Position numbers and translations under genes: made by a program
Source: Pseudomonas japonica
Lineage (GTDB): Bacteria; Pseudomonadota; Gammaproteobacteria; Pseudomonadales; Pseudomonadaceae
DNA: 64,000 nt
Direction: 5' to 3'
NCBI RefSeq assembly: GCF_900188455.1
Contig: NZ_FZOL01000007.1
Location: forward strand, 62,001-126,000
In this document: in pieces, positions 10,244 through 23,299 of the stretch
Layout: each line of letters starts with the position of its first letter
How positions within the stretch are numbered: the first letter of the stretch is position 1
The notes under the pieces: model-generated
The model's input: only the letters and a program-made list of their open reading frames with translations
The model's database searches: none
Told to the model about the DNA's origin: nothing

Positions 10244-11908
10244 ATGCAAACCTGGCAACAACTCTATAGTCCGCTTGGTAGTCTTGGCCTGTCCGCCCTG
10301 GCGGCGGTCATCCCAATCGTATTCTTCTTCCTGGCGCTGGCCGTGTTCCGCATGAAGGGACACATCGCGGGCAGCATCACCCTGGCCCTGTCGATCCTGG
10401 TGGCGATCTTCGCTTTCCAGATGCCTGCCGACATGGCCTTCGCCGCCGCCGGTTACGGTTTTGCCTATGGCCTGTGGCCCATCGCCTGGATCATCGTCGC
10501 CGCGGTATTCCTCTACAAACTGACGGTCAAGAGCGGCCAGTTCGAAGTGATCCGCAGCTCGGTGCTGTCGATCACCGATGACCAGCGCCTGCAGGTCCTG
10601 CTGATCGGCTTCTGCTTCGGCGCCTTCCTCGAAGGCGCGGCCGGTTTCGGTGCGCCTGTCGCCATCACCGCCGCCCTGCTCGTCGGCCTGGGCTTCAACC
10701 CGCTGTACGCCGCCGGCCTGTGCCTGATCGCCAACACCGCGCCGGTCGCCTTCGGCGCCCTGGGCATCCCTATCATCGTCGCCGGCCAGGTCACGGGGAT
10801 CGACGCGTTCCACATCGGTGCCATGACCGGTCGCCAACTGCCGCTGCTGTCGCTGTTCGTGCCGTTCTGGCTGGTGTTCATGATGGACGGCCTGAAAGGC
10901 GTGAAAGAGACCTGGCCAGCCGCTCTGGTCGCCGGCCTGAGCTTCGCCGTCACCCAGTACTTCACCTCGAACTTCATCGGCCCTGAACTGCCGGACATCA
11001 CCTCGGCCCTGGCCTCGCTGATCTCCCTGACCCTGTTCCTCAAGGTCTGGCAGCCGAAGAACTCCTTCACCACCGCGACCGCCAGCGTCGGCGCCGCCGT
11101 GGTCCGGGGTGGCAGCCAGCCGACCCCGTACAGCTTCGGTGAAATCTTCAAGGCCTGGTCGCCGTTCCTGATCCTCACCGTGCTGGTCACCATCTGGACC
11201 CTGAAACCGTTCAAGGCCGCATTCGCCAGCGGTGGCGCGATGTACAACTGGGTGTTCAACTTCGCCATCCCGCACCTGGACCAACTGGTGATCAAGAGCG
11301 CACCGATCGTCGCCAACCCGACCGCGATCCCGGCAGTGTTCAAGCTGGACCCGATCTCCGCCACCGGTACCGCGATCTTCCTGTCCGCACTGATCTCGAT
11401 GCTGGTGCTGAAGATCAACCTCAAAACTGGTCTGACCACTTTGAAGGAGACCTTCTACGAGCTGCGCTGGCCAATCCTGTCGATCGGCATGGTCCTGGCA
11501 TTCGCCTTCGTCACCAACTATTCGGGCATGTCCTCGACCATGGCTCTGGTCCTGGCCGGTACCGGCGCCGCGTTCCCGTTCTTCTCGCCGTTCCTCGGCT
11601 GGCTGGGCGTGTTCCTGACCGGTTCGGATACCTCGTCCAACGCCCTGTTCAGCTCGCTGCAAGCCACCACCGCGCACCAGATCGGGGTCAGCGACACCCT
11701 GCTGGTCGCGGCCAACACCAGCGGCGGCGTGACCGGCAAGATGATCTCGCCACAGTCCATCGCCGTGGCGTGCGCCGCCACCGGCCTGGTCGGCAAGGAA
11801 TCGGACCTGTTCCGCTTCACCCTCAAGCACAGCCTGTTCTTCGCCACCATCGTCGGCCTGATCACCCTGGTCCAGGCTTACTGGCTGACCGGCATGCTGG
11901 TTCACTAA
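10244..11908 (+). CDS. lldP: L-lactate permease
   Basis: Inner-membrane lactate/proton symporter of the LctP family. 554 residues with many hydrophobic helices from about residue 12 to the C-terminus. Typical segments include [20 protein letters not shown] and [17 protein letters not shown]. It starts [20 protein letters not shown] and is preceded by AGGGG. First gene of lldP-lldD-dld; the 69-bp gap to lldD suggests an operon. Confidence 0.97.
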   Translation: MQTWQQLYSPLGSLGLSALAAVIPIVFFFLALAVFRMKGHIAGSITLALSILVAIFAFQMPADMAFAAAGYGFAYGLWPIAWIIVAAVFLYKLTVKSGQFEVIRSSVLSITDDQRLQVLLIGFCFGAFLEGAAGFGAPVAITAALLVGLGFNPLYAAGLCLIANTAPVAFGALGIPIIVAGQVTGIDAFHIGAMTGRQLPLLSLFVPFWLVFMMDGLKGVKETWPAALVAGLSFAVTQYFTSNFIGPELPDITSALASLISLTLFLKVWQPKNSFTTATASVGAAVVRGGSQPTPYSFGEIFKAWSPFLILTVLVTIWTLKPFKAAFASGGAMYNWVFNFAIPHLDQLVIKSAPIVANPTAIPAVFKLDPISATGTAIFLSALISMLVLKINLKTGLTTLKETFYELRWPILSIGMVLAFAFVTNYSGMSSTMALVLAGTGAAFPFFSPFLGWLGVFLTGSDTSSNALFSSLQATTAHQIGVSDTLLVAANTSGGVTGKMISPQSIAVACAATGLVGKESDLFRFTLKHSLFFATIVGLITLVQAYWLTGMLVH

Positions 11909-11977
11909 ATTGACAGGGGCCGGGTGCGTTGCGACGTACCCGGTAGCCGCCCTCTCAACCAAACGCTGCGAGATCCC

Positions 11978-13123
11978 ATGATCATTTCCGCCTCCACCGA
12001 TTATCGCGCCGCGGCCCAACGCAAGCTGCCGCCGTTCCTGTTCCACTATGCCGACGGTGGCGCCTACGCCGAGCGCACCCTGCGCCACAACGTCGAAGAC
12101 CTGGCCGGGATCGCCCTGCGCCAGCGCGTGTTGAAGAACATGTCCGAGCTCAGCCTCGAAACCCGCTTGTTCAACGAGACCCTGAGCATGCCGGTGGCCC
12201 TGGCCCCGGTCGGCCTGACCGGCATGTACGCCCGGCGCGGCGAAGTACAGGCTGCGCGCGCGGCGGCGGCGAAAGGCATTCCGTTCACCATGTCCACGGT
12301 GTCGGTGTGCCCGATCGAGGAAGTCGCACCGGCCATCGACCGGCCGATGTGGTTCCAGCTCTATGTCCTGAAAGACCGCGGTTTCATGCGCAATGCCCTG
12401 GAGCGGGCCAAGGCCGCCGGCGTCACCACGCTGGTGTTCACCGTTGACATGCCGGTGCCCGGTGCCCGCTACCGCGACGCCCACTCCGGCATGAGCGGCC
12501 CGAACGCGCCGTTGCGCCGCGTCTGGCAAGCCATGACCCATCCGCAATGGGCCCTGGACGTCGGCCTGCTGGGTCGTCCGCACGACCTCGGCAACATTTC
12601 CAAATACCGTGGCAACCCCACCGGCCTGGCCGACTACATCGGCTGGCTGGGCGCCAACTTCGACCCGTCCATTTCCTGGAAAGACCTGGAATGGATTCGT
12701 GAATTCTGGGATGGCCCGATGGTCATCAAAGGCATCCTCGACCCCGAGGACGCCAAGGACGCGGTGAAATTCGGTGCCGACGGCATCGTCGTCTCCAACC
12801 ACGGCGGTCGCCAGCTCGACGGCGTGCTGTCCAGCGCCCGCGCCCTGCCGGCAATCGCCGACGCGGTGAAGGGCGACCTGAAGATTCTCGCCGACTCCGG
12901 CATCCGCAGCGGCCTCGACGTGGTGCGCATGATCGCCCTCGGTGCCGACAGCGTGCTGATCGGCCGCGCCTTCCTCTACGCCCTGGCCACCCACGGCGAG
13001 GCCGGGGTGAAGAACCTGCTGGAGCTGTTCGAGAAGGAAATGCGCGTCGCCATGGTGCTCACCGGCGCCAAGTCGATCAGCGAGATCAGCCGCGAATCGC
13101 TGGTCCGCGAACTGGGCGCCTGA
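11978..13123 (+). CDS. lldD: FMN-dependent L-lactate dehydrogenase
   Basis: Membrane-associated, quinone-linked oxidation of L-lactate to pyruvate. 381 residues, the size of known Pseudomonas LldD. The alpha-hydroxyacid dehydrogenase fold shows [18 protein letters not shown] near residue 75 and the active-site signature [11 protein letters not shown] (catalytic His) near residue 275, followed by the FMN-phosphate site [20 protein letters not shown]. The frame extends 18 codons upstream, but [20 protein letters not shown] is the family start. Confidence 0.97.
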   Translation: MIISASTDYRAAAQRKLPPFLFHYADGGAYAERTLRHNVEDLAGIALRQRVLKNMSELSLETRLFNETLSMPVALAPVGLTGMYARRGEVQAARAAAAKGIPFTMSTVSVCPIEEVAPAIDRPMWFQLYVLKDRGFMRNALERAKAAGVTTLVFTVDMPVPGARYRDAHSGMSGPNAPLRRVWQAMTHPQWALDVGLLGRPHDLGNISKYRGNPTGLADYIGWLGANFDPSISWKDLEWIREFWDGPMVIKGILDPEDAKDAVKFGADGIVVSNHGGRQLDGVLSSARALPAIADAVKGDLKILADSGIRSGLDVVRMIALGADSVLIGRAFLYALATHGEAGVKNLLELFEKEMRVAMVLTGAKSISEISRESLVRELGA

Positions 13124-13201
13124 GCGCGCCCGTCACACCCTACCGCCTGATTGACCGGGGCACGCGACGCAGCAGACGCCGCGACCCCGCGAGGAGACTG
13201 C

Positions 13202-16012
<2,811 letters not shown>

Positions 16013-16104
16013 CCGGTCATGACATTCCTGTGAACTCCTTGGCGAACGCGGCAGTCCACCCATCAGGCCCCTCTTCCCGAGGCCTCCCAGCCAAGGAGAT
16101 TCAC

Positions 16105-16383
16105 ATGAAGCGTACTGCGATTACCGGACTGTTCATGACCGCCGCACTGCTTGCCTCCCCTGTGTTCGCGGCGGACGACCTGTGCACGGCCAACCTGCAG
16201 AAGATCGACGATCAACTGGCCAGCCTCGGCGCCACATCGGAAGACCTGGTCAAATCGGTCAAGGAACAGGCCGACGATGCGCGGGCCGCGAAAACCGCCG
16301 GCAACGACAAGGATTGCATCGCCCTCACCAGCAAAGCCCTGCAGGACCTGCAGAACACCACCAAGGGTGGCGGCAGCGAGTGA
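16105..16383 (+). CDS. Small secreted/periplasmic protein of unknown function
   Basis: 92 residues with a clear signal peptide MKRTAITGLFMTAALLASP cleaved after VFA, and a strong AAGGAGAT site. The mature part is helical and acidic, with two cysteines (DDLCTAN and DKDCIAL) that could pair. Similar small secreted proteins are frequent in pseudomonads, but I cannot assign a function. It is followed by a hairpin and the tmRNA gene. Confidence 0.8.
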   Translation: MKRTAITGLFMTAALLASPVFAADDLCTANLQKIDDQLASLGATSEDLVKSVKEQADDARAAKTAGNDKDCIALTSKALQDLQNTTKGGGSE

Positions 16384-16390
16384 AACAGAG

Positions 16391-16421
16391 CATCCGGGCG
16401 ATGGTATACGTCGCCCGGATG
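16391..16421. terminator. Hairpin after the small secreted protein
   Basis: CATCCGGGCGA and TCGCCCGGATG form an 11-bp perfect stem with a 9-base loop. No T-run follows, so it is a stem-loop of uncertain terminator strength. It abuts the ssrA promoter. Confidence 0.6.
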
Positions 16422-16427
16422 ATGTCG

Positions 16428-16433
16428 TATAAT
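16428..16433 (+). promoter_or_regulatory. -10 element of the ssrA promoter
   Basis: TATAAT lies about 46 bp before the mature tmRNA 5' end. That leaves room for the usual short 5' leader of pre-tmRNA. The -35 is weak. Confidence 0.6.
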
Positions 16434-16478
16434 CCGCCTCACGCGCTTGAAAAAGCGTCAGCTTAGAGCAGAAAAAAT

Positions 16479-16870
16479 GGGGCCGATTAGGATTCGACGC
16501 CGGTAACGAAACTCTAGGTGCATGCCGAGTTGGTAACAGAACTCGTAAATCCACTGTTGCAACTTTCTATAGTTGCCAATGACGAAAACTACGAGGGTTA
16601 CGCTCTCGCTGCGTAAGCAGCCGAGCCCGCTCTCCTGGTAGCTTCGGCTCCAGCAATCATCAGGGGATGCCTGTAAACCCGAAATGATTGTCATACAGAA
16701 CAGGATCGCCGTGCAGTACGTTGTGGACGAAGCGGCTAAAACTTACACAACTCGTCCAAAGCACCCTGCCCGTCGGGCGGCTGCGGATTAACTCAATAGA
16801 CACGGCTAAGCATGTAGTACCGACAGCGGAGTACTGGCGGACGGGGGTTCAAATCCCCCCGGTTCCACCA
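16479..16870 (+). ncRNA. ssrA: Transfer-messenger RNA (tmRNA)
   Basis: The 5' end GGGGCCGATTAGGATTCGAC and 3' end GGTTCAAATCCCCCCGGTTC then CACCA are those of the tRNA-Ala-like domain, with the T-loop GTTCAAATC. The tag frame is 16575-16616, starting at a GCC resume codon: ANDENYEGYALAA then TAA. The mature length is about 392 nt with an encoded CCA. It rescues stalled ribosomes with SmpB. The 3' end of ssrA is a well-known integration site for mobile elements. Confidence 0.96.
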
Positions 16871-16879
16871 AACACCTTA

Positions 16880-16904
16880 CAAAGCCCCAGTTGATGGGGC
16901 TTTG
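16880..16904 (+). terminator. Terminator of ssrA
   Basis: CAAAGCCCC and GGGGCTTTG form a 9-bp stem 9 bp after the tmRNA CCA end, followed by a weakly T-rich stretch. Confidence 0.7.
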
Positions 16905-16944
16905 TGCTATCTGGACTCAGCGTTTTGGCCGGTGCCCCCCCTCT

Positions 16945-17127
16945 TTAGCCATCGCGCCGTCTGGAATCCACCCGCTGCTCATCGGCGAGCAGGCCATCCG
17001 AACTGTCTCTGACCGACTCGCGAAATCCTTTGATCACCTCGCCCAAGTCGCGACTCAAGTACCGCATACGTTTGCCGCCGAACAGCACCAAGACGACCAG
17101 CAAGATCACCGCCCATTCCTCCTCCAT
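16945..17127 (-). CDS. TatA/TatE-like small membrane protein (orphan)
   Basis: 60 residues: a hydrophobic helix (WAVILLVVLVLFGGKRM), a hinge and an amphipathic helix (SRDLGEVIKGFRESV), the pattern of TatA/E subunits of the twin-arginine translocase. No tatB or tatC is nearby. The ATG at 17127 has a weak ribosome site, whereas GGAGGA inside the reading frame precedes a GTG at 17109. The ATG start keeps the tryptophan that aligns with TatA, so I kept it. It lies just downstream of ssrA in what may be accessory DNA. Confidence 0.65.
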   Translation of the reverse strand: MEEEWAVILLVVLVLFGGKRMRYLSRDLGEVIKGFRESVRDSSDGLLADEQRVDSRRRDG

Positions 17128-17655
17128 GCGCGTCGCGACCAAGTGCTTCGTGCCGTATGCGCATGCCCGCCGCTTTTTTTCTTGCACGAAATCAAAACTT
17201 CTGTATTTTGCATAACACACGAAATAATAAATAAACCGCAACCATGTGGTGAGGGCTAGGATGGACTTGGGAACCAAGGCGCTGTCGCTGTCCAAAGGGG
17301 CGCGAAGGTCCCGTTGCAACCGTTGGGGAACGCAGCTCTGCAACCGGCTGCTGCTTCCGGAACCGACCATCCCCAGCCCGGAGAAACGCAGGCGGCTTTT
17401 CTTCCTCGAGCGGCTGAGCGACGCCCAACGGAGTGCGATCAATACGTCCTGGCCACGCCTGGGCGGGAGCGCGCCGGAATGAAACGCGGTCCGCCCGACA
17501 TCCCCTGGCACTGATCGCACCTCCAATGGCTTGAGCGCACGCGACCCGGCGGGCGCCTCCTGACTTTTCGAACGACGCACTCGCGGCCACCCAACGGCTG
17601 TGATGGCTTCGCCTGCGCGAGCAACGCCCCTTCCCCCTTCGCGAGCAAGGACCCT
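17128..17655. other. Gene-poor stretch between tatA-like gene and chemoreceptor
   Basis: The left part (about 17190-17245) is A+T rich and unlike its surroundings. The rest is GC rich with overlapping open frames on both strands, none with a recognisable domain, signal peptide or convincing ribosome site. I see no gene, terminator or repeat I can support. Confidence 0.5.
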
Positions 17656-19275
17656 ATGCCCAAAGCCATGTCGCTGACCCTGAAACTCTCCCTGCCACCG
17701 GCCGTGGCCCTGACCGGCCTGCTGCTTTTCGTTGGCTACACCGCGCTGCAACTGGACAACAACGACAGCCGGCTGGTAGCCCTTGAAACGCACAGCTACC
17801 CCACCCTGGAGACTGCCGACCGGGCGATCTTCCAGTTCTCGCGCATTCCCGGCCTGCTCAACGGTGCGGTTGCCGCCGGCGAGCGCGATACCCTGGAGGA
17901 AGCCCGCAAGACCCTGGCCGATGTGAACGCCAGGTTGAACGAACTGACGTCACTTTCAGATGGCCAGACCAACAGCGACGAAGCGCTGAACGCCTGGTCG
18001 GTCGCCATCCGGAACTACGCAGACAATGCGGTGACGACCTCCGAGCAATTGCTCGGCGGAGCAGCCTTCGAGGACCTGCGGCCGAACCTCGATCGGATGG
18101 CGACGGACCTCAAACGCGCGCAGACGGCCGGAGACCGGTTTCGCCAGCAGGTCTACGGCGATTTCCAGGCCAGCCTGACCCAGGTGCGTACCGATAACGC
18201 CACCACCACCCACGTCGGCTACCTGCTCAGCCTTGCCCTGTTGCTGCTGGTCAGCCTCGGCTCGGTGCTGGTGATCCGCCAGGTGATGAACAACATCCGT
18301 GGCGTGATCGCCTCGCTCAGGGCCATCGCCACTGGGGATGGCGACCTGACGCGGCATGTCAGCGTCGATTCGCAGGATGAAATCGGCGAGATGATCGGTC
18401 TGTTCAACGGCCTGCTGGACCGGCTGCAGGGCACCATCCGCAAGATCATCGAAACCGCCAGCCCGCTCGAACAGATGTCCCGGGAGCTGCACCGGCTGAC
18501 CCAAGGCGCCGAGCAAAGCACGCGCTCTCAACAGGAACGCACGGAGTCCATCAGCCGCGATATCGGCACCATGACCGGCAGCATCCAGGAGGTGGCGCAG
18601 CGTTCACGGCAGGCCTCTGAAGAAGCCAGTGCCGCCACCCGCCAGGCCGACGAGGCCCGGCAGAACATCGATAGCCTTTCCTCCAGCATCGGCGACCTGG
18701 GCAACAACGTGCTCGGTTCGGTACAGGCCATGCAGAAACTGGAAGAAGAGACCCAGCAAGTGGGCACCGTGCTGACGGTGATCCGCAGCATCGCCGAACA
18801 GACCAACCTCCTGGCCCTGAACGCAGCCATCGAAGCGGCGCGCGCCGGCGAACAAGGTCGTGGTTTCGCCGTCGTCGCCGACGAGGTGCGCAACCTCGCG
18901 CAGAAGACTGCCGCCTCCACGGCGGAGATCCAGAGCATCATCCAGCGCCTGCAGAGCAGCGCCCATAACGTCTCGAACGCGATGGCCGTGAATGGCGCCA
19001 AGGCCAGGGCCAGCATCGAGCGCTCCGACCAGGCCACCCTGACCCTCGAAGCGATCACCCGTGCCGTTCGCCAGATCGATGAGCTGAACGCGGGCATCGC
19101 CCGCTTCACCCACGAACAGATCGGGCTCTCTCGTTCGATCCAGCAGGACACCGAGGTCCTGCAGCAGGACACCGAGGCCACCACCCGCGGAGCCGACGCC
19201 ACTGCGCGTCTGGGCGAACAGCTGGTGGACACCGGCGAACACCTGCGCAGCGCCACCGCCCAGTTCCGCATCTGA
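17656..19275 (+). CDS. Methyl-accepting chemotaxis protein
   Basis: 539 residues. Membrane segments at about residues 10-27 and 184-206 flank a four-helix-type periplasmic domain of about 155 residues. A HAMP domain follows ([20 protein letters not shown]). The cytoplasmic hairpin carries the conserved tip [20 protein letters not shown]. The ligand is unknown. The next two genes encode a porin and a PstS-like periplasmic protein, 29 and 11 bp apart, so sensing of a small anion or solute is plausible but inferred. Confidence 0.93.
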   Translation: MPKAMSLTLKLSLPPAVALTGLLLFVGYTALQLDNNDSRLVALETHSYPTLETADRAIFQFSRIPGLLNGAVAAGERDTLEEARKTLADVNARLNELTSLSDGQTNSDEALNAWSVAIRNYADNAVTTSEQLLGGAAFEDLRPNLDRMATDLKRAQTAGDRFRQQVYGDFQASLTQVRTDNATTTHVGYLLSLALLLLVSLGSVLVIRQVMNNIRGVIASLRAIATGDGDLTRHVSVDSQDEIGEMIGLFNGLLDRLQGTIRKIIETASPLEQMSRELHRLTQGAEQSTRSQQERTESISRDIGTMTGSIQEVAQRSRQASEEASAATRQADEARQNIDSLSSSIGDLGNNVLGSVQAMQKLEEETQQVGTVLTVIRSIAEQTNLLALNAAIEAARAGEQGRGFAVVADEVRNLAQKTAASTAEIQSIIQRLQSSAHNVSNAMAVNGAKARASIERSDQATLTLEAITRAVRQIDELNAGIARFTHEQIGLSRSIQQDTEVLQQDTEATTRGADATARLGEQLVDTGEHLRSATAQFRI

Positions 19276-19304
19276 CCTTTCCCAACCACACGAGCAGTAA
19301 GAGC

Positions 19305-20465
19305 ATGCAAGGTATAAGAACACTCGGTCTGGCCAGCCTCATTGTGAGCGCCCCTGCCATCGCCCTGGAGCAGGGTGAACATCGCTTCAATGGCTTCGGC
19401 ACCGCCGGCTTCACCTACCTGGGGGGGGAGGACGCCGGACGCAGCTATGGCATCAACGGGCAGACCACCGACTCCTGGCGTGGCGACCAGCTCTCCAAAC
19501 TGGGAGCCCAGCTCCAGTACGGGCTGACCGATACGCTGGGCGTCACCGTCCAGGCCACTGCCAAGCCGGAGCGGGACACGTGGAAAGGGAACCTGGAGTG
19601 GGCCTACCTCTCCTGGGCCGCCAGCGACCGTCTGACCCTGCGTGCAGGCCGTCTGCGCCTGCCGGTATACATGCACTCGGAAACACTCGATGTCGGCTTC
19701 ACCCACCCCTGGCTGCGCCTGCCGGACGAGGTCTACAGCCAGGTCCAGCTGAGCAACTACGAAGGCGGCGATCTGCTCTACAGCCTGCCCATCGGTATCG
19801 GTTCCCTGGCGTTCCAGGTGGCCGGCGGCCAGGCGGTCAACCGCAACGTGTTCGCCCTGGATGACCTCTACGACATCGACTACAAGAAAGTCTTCGCCGC
19901 CAACGTCACCCTGGAAACCAGCGATTTCGGTGCCTTCCGCGTGGGCTACGCCGAAGCCGATATCGACGCCGACCTCACCAGGTCGGTAATCGCGCCCGGC
20001 GGCGTGCCGGCCAGCGTCGGCTTCAAGCGCCTGGACCAACAGAAGACCAAGTTCACCTCCATCGGCTACCAGTACGACAACGGCACCTGGATTTCCTCCA
20101 ACGAATGGACCAGCAACAACAGCGAGGCGGACCAGGAAGGCAGCATCGACGCGTTCTACGTCATGGGCGGCCGGCGCTTCGGCGACGTGCTGCTGCACCT
20201 CACCTACGCTCAACTGGACGAAGACCGCGGCCGTCAGAGCTCCTGGACCTATGGCGTGAATTACAACCTGACGCCATCCGTCATCCTCAAGGGTGAATAC
20301 AAGCGAGTCGACACCCGTGGCACTGGCTACCGCGGCGTGTTCGTCGAGGGCGCCCAGGAAACGTTCGACCACGCACTCTACGCAGCGAGCAACGGCGCGG
20401 CAGGCGTGCCTGCGCGCAACTACGACGGCGACATCCTCAGTGTCGGCATCGACTTCGTGTTCTAA
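19305..20465 (+). CDS. Outer-membrane porin-like beta-barrel protein
   Basis: 386 residues with a signal peptide (MQGIRTLGLASLIVSAPAIA) and alternating amphipathic strands to a terminal Phe (SVGIDFVF), the outer-membrane insertion signal. Strand pairs such as LEWAYLSWAASDRLTLRAGR resemble the porin families found beside PstS-like proteins. It is 29 bp after the chemoreceptor and 11 bp before the PstS-like gene, so one transcript is likely. Substrate unknown. Confidence 0.82.
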   Translation: MQGIRTLGLASLIVSAPAIALEQGEHRFNGFGTAGFTYLGGEDAGRSYGINGQTTDSWRGDQLSKLGAQLQYGLTDTLGVTVQATAKPERDTWKGNLEWAYLSWAASDRLTLRAGRLRLPVYMHSETLDVGFTHPWLRLPDEVYSQVQLSNYEGGDLLYSLPIGIGSLAFQVAGGQAVNRNVFALDDLYDIDYKKVFAANVTLETSDFGAFRVGYAEADIDADLTRSVIAPGGVPASVGFKRLDQQKTKFTSIGYQYDNGTWISSNEWTSNNSEADQEGSIDAFYVMGGRRFGDVLLHLTYAQLDEDRGRQSSWTYGVNYNLTPSVILKGEYKRVDTRGTGYRGVFVEGAQETFDHALYAASNGAAGVPARNYDGDILSVGIDFVF

Positions 20466-20476
20466 GGAGTGCCCTC

Positions 20477-20881
20477 ATGAAGCCATTCATCACCGCCCTG
20501 CTCGCCACCGCCCTGGCAACGGCCTCGGCCTTTGCCCATTCGGAAACGGTCGTTATCGCGAATGCCGGCGCCAGCGCCTCGCCCTCTCAGTCGGACGTGG
20601 CGAACATCTTCCTCGGAAAGGACACCAGCCTCAAAGGCATCGACCAGAAGGGCTGGAACCCCACCAAAGAGAAATTCTACGGAGCCGTCACCAACAAGAA
20701 CGAGGCGCAGCTCAAGTCCTACTGGTCCGGCCTGGTGTTTACCGGCAAGGGCCAGCCGTTACCGAGCGTTGCCGACGACGCAGCCGTGGTTGCTCTGGTC
20801 GGCGCGGAAGCGAACGCCATCGGTTACGTCGACAAGACTGCTGTCAACGATAAGGTGAAAGTGCTCTTCAGCCTGCCCTAG
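20477..20881 (+). CDS. PstS-like periplasmic phosphate-binding-type protein
   Basis: 134 residues with a signal peptide ending SAFAHSE. It matches the short single-lobe PstS-like family (ASPSQSDVANIFLGKDTSLKG, EKFYGAVTNKNEAQLKSYWS, ANAIGYVDKTAVNDKVKVLF). It is much shorter than true PstS of about 320 residues, so it may be an accessory binding or porin-partner protein rather than an ABC transporter receptor. No transporter genes are adjacent. Confidence 0.82.
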   Translation: MKPFITALLATALATASAFAHSETVVIANAGASASPSQSDVANIFLGKDTSLKGIDQKGWNPTKEKFYGAVTNKNEAQLKSYWSGLVFTGKGQPLPSVADDAAVVALVGAEANAIGYVDKTAVNDKVKVLFSLP

Positions 20882-21019
20882 CCACACTTTGCCCATCTGC
20901 TGACCGCCTCGCCGGCCCGCGCGTCCGGCGGGACGGTCAGGGTCGGCTCTACTCAAGCAGGGACGGCGCCAGGACCCCACCCAAGCCATGAACGCGATGG
21001 TCAGAGGGCTCACAGGCCA

Positions 21020-21760
21020 CTAGGCAGTCTCTCCCAGCACGCTCGCGATCATGCTCGTCACTTCGCTGACGTTGTCGTCGAGATAAAAATGCCCGCCAGG
21101 GAACAGATTGATCCGGGTACTGCCTTCCACATGGGCCCGCCATGCGACCAGGTCGGCAGTAGGCGCCAGCGGATCATGGGTACCCCCGAACAGGTAGAGA
21201 TCGCAGCGAAGTTTTTCGCCCGAGCCAGGCTGCCAGGTCTCCAGGGCTTCCAGGTCGGCGCGGATGATCGGCAGGAAATGATTCAGGACATCCGGGCGCT
21301 CCAGCAATGGCGCTGGAATTCCATCGAAGGCCTGCAGGGCCTCGACGAGTTGTCGGTCTGGCAGCCTGTGCAGAAGATCCTGCACGCGAATATGCGGCGC
21401 TCTACGTCCAGAAATGATCAGTGCTTTCGGGAGCGGATAGCCGCGCGCCTGCAACTGCCGGCCAAGTTCGAACGCAACCGTTGCCCCCATGCTGTGGCCA
21501 AAAAAATAGTAAGGCGCTGCCAGTTGCGGCGCGATCTCCTCAACCAGTGTTGCCAACAGGGCCTTCAGGTCTCTGCATAGCGGCACTGCGCTTTTCATTC
21601 CCCGGCCAGGATATTCAAGGGGAACCACCTGAACAGAGGCAGGCAAGCGCTTTTTCCACGCGATATAGCGTGCCGTGGTGCCACCCGCATTCGGAAAGCA
21701 AAAGAGTTTGGCTGGATGTGCTGGTTGTGCCTCGGGAGCGCATGAGGAATGAGGTTTCAT
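21020..21760 (-). CDS. Type II thioesterase (NRPS/PKS editing)
   Basis: 246 residues, alpha/beta hydrolase of the GrsT/PchC type. Nucleophile elbow FFGHSMGATVAF (Ser90), the Asp region in FGGTHDPLAP and the catalytic His in FPGGHFYLDDN. The N-terminal KLFCFPNAGGTTARYIAWKK is characteristic. Such enzymes remove wrong acyl groups from carrier proteins; here the targets would be the cluster ACPs. Divergent from the exporter gene. No strong ribosome site is visible before the ATG at 21760. Confidence 0.93.
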   Translation of the reverse strand: MKPHSSCAPEAQPAHPAKLFCFPNAGGTTARYIAWKKRLPASVQVVPLEYPGRGMKSAVPLCRDLKALLATLVEEIAPQLAAPYYFFGHSMGATVAFELGRQLQARGYPLPKALIISGRRAPHIRVQDLLHRLPDRQLVEALQAFDGIPAPLLERPDVLNHFLPIIRADLEALETWQPGSGEKLRCDLYLFGGTHDPLAPTADLVAWRAHVEGSTRINLFPGGHFYLDDNVSEVTSMIASVLGETA

Positions 21761-21990
21761 AACGTATGCCCGTGGGACGGTTGGTCCCGAGACACAAAGC
21801 CAACAAGATTCATACTATCGATATCTCTTCTACTTAACTATTCATGGAAATGATTTTGGTTTTTTAGAAATAACCACCATGCATACTTTGGAACACAGAG
21901 TGACCGATGGATATTCCAGAGTCATTCTATGGACAAGAAATTCTAAAAGAAAATCAAAAAGATAGAATTTCATTCATAAGGAGATGCCGC
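21761..21990. promoter_or_regulatory. A+T-rich divergent control region of the cluster
   Basis: About 230 bp, much richer in A+T than the flanking genes, between the divergent thioesterase and MFS genes. It holds an inverted repeat GGGAC-N5-GTCCC (21774-21788) next to the thioesterase start and several A/T blocks that could be promoters. No recognisable operator family. It includes an upstream in-frame ATG of the exporter at 21907. Confidence 0.5.
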
Positions 21991-23187
21991 GTGCGGACAA
22001 GTCCATGGCTTGCGTTGTTCATACTCTTTCTAGCCCGTGTGGCATTAGGGTTTCAGTTTCAATCGGTAGTGTCGATTGCACCTGAACTCATGGCCACCTT
22101 CAGCGTGAACCACACCGCCATAGGAACCCTTGTCGGGCTCTTTACCTTGCCGGGTCTGGTCTTTTCCCTGCTGGCTGGCGTGATGGGCAAGCGTTTCGGT
22201 AACAAACTGGCCGTATCTGGCGGTTTGATATTAATGGTCAGCGGTTCGGTCTGCATGGCACTGGCACCAGACTTCCTGGTGCTGTCCATCGGACGATTGC
22301 AATGTGGGTTTGGCGCCATCGTCTTGTTTGTCCTGTTGAGCAAGATGGCGGCGGACTGGTTCACAGGCAAGCAACTGGGCATCGCCATGTCGGTGATCAT
22401 CAATGGCTGGCCCATTGGTATCGGCGCAGGCCTGCTGACTCATCACTTGATCGCCGAATCTCTGACCTTCAACGCCGTGTTCTGGGCAAACGCTCTGGTC
22501 GCGGGCGTGGTGTTGCTGTCGATGCTGGCGCTGTATCGAAACCCTCGCGTCGAGCGTCAGGCCAGCGTAGCGCCGTTATCACGCATCTCTCGCCTCGAAG
22601 TCTTGCAGGTGAGCCTCTCGGCCATTGGCCTGACACTCTATAACGCCGCGGTGGTAATGATCCTCAGCTTCGTACCGGGGATGTTCATTGCCAACGGAAC
22701 AGCGCCGCTAACAGCAGGTTCTCTGGTCAACCTGCATATTCTGGTGTCCATCGCTGGCGTAACCGTGGGGGGAATCCTCTCGTCGAAAAACAGTCGATTC
22801 CTGTCAGCGGGTATTTCTCTTCTTATCTGCTCGTTCGTATTGGCATCTCTCGCCTTGGCGCAAACCAGCAACGCCTTCTTCAATACACTGTTCATCGCAA
22901 CGGGATTCGTAATCGGCATTCCTGCCGCGTTATTGATGACCTTACCCACCACGGTACTTGCACCGGCCAACAGGGATGTAGGCTTTGGTATTCTCTACAC
23001 CTGGGTTTATGGCGGACTTGCATTATTGATGGTATTGGTCGGCCATGTGCAAACGGTCTATCAGATACCCTCGGCACCCGTCATATTGGCCGCAATTCTT
23101 TTGATACTCACGCCAGTCTCCACCTGGATGTTCGTTACGCTGACACGCCAGAAAGAAAATCCAAAAGTTACAGCCCCCTCGGTGTGA
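21991..23187 (+). CDS. MFS transporter, probable product exporter
   Basis: 398 residues with about 12 hydrophobic helices and no large soluble domain. MFS-type loop LAGVMGKRFGNKLAVSGG lies between helices 2 and 3. I chose the GTG at 21991 because AAGGAG lies 7 bp upstream and the first helix begins immediately after; an ATG at 21907 adds 28 polar, A/T-coded residues and has no good ribosome site. The position at the head of the cluster suggests export of, or resistance to, the product. Substrate unknown. Confidence 0.85.
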   Translation: MRTSPWLALFILFLARVALGFQFQSVVSIAPELMATFSVNHTAIGTLVGLFTLPGLVFSLLAGVMGKRFGNKLAVSGGLILMVSGSVCMALAPDFLVLSIGRLQCGFGAIVLFVLLSKMAADWFTGKQLGIAMSVIINGWPIGIGAGLLTHHLIAESLTFNAVFWANALVAGVVLLSMLALYRNPRVERQASVAPLSRISRLEVLQVSLSAIGLTLYNAAVVMILSFVPGMFIANGTAPLTAGSLVNLHILVSIAGVTVGGILSSKNSRFLSAGISLLICSFVLASLALAQTSNAFFNTLFIATGFVIGIPAALLMTLPTTVLAPANRDVGFGILYTWVYGGLALLMVLVGHVQTVYQIPSAPVILAAILLILTPVSTWMFVTLTRQKENPKVTAPSV

Positions 23188-23299
23188 GACATATCACTCG
23201 AACATAATTAAACATTATCGTCACACGACCAAACCATACTTACGCCATACCTTAGACGTTCCATATCGCCAACTACTGCTCTGCAATAGAGAGGTAATC

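Noticed and set aside
17246..17482. A 78-codon plus-strand frame in the gap before the chemoreceptor
   Set aside because: No ribosome site, domain or homologous pattern; overlapped by equally long frames on the other strand.
20882..21019. GC-rich gap after the PstS-like gene as a possible small gene
   Set aside because: No start with a ribosome site and no domain; only a weak GC-rich inverted repeat.
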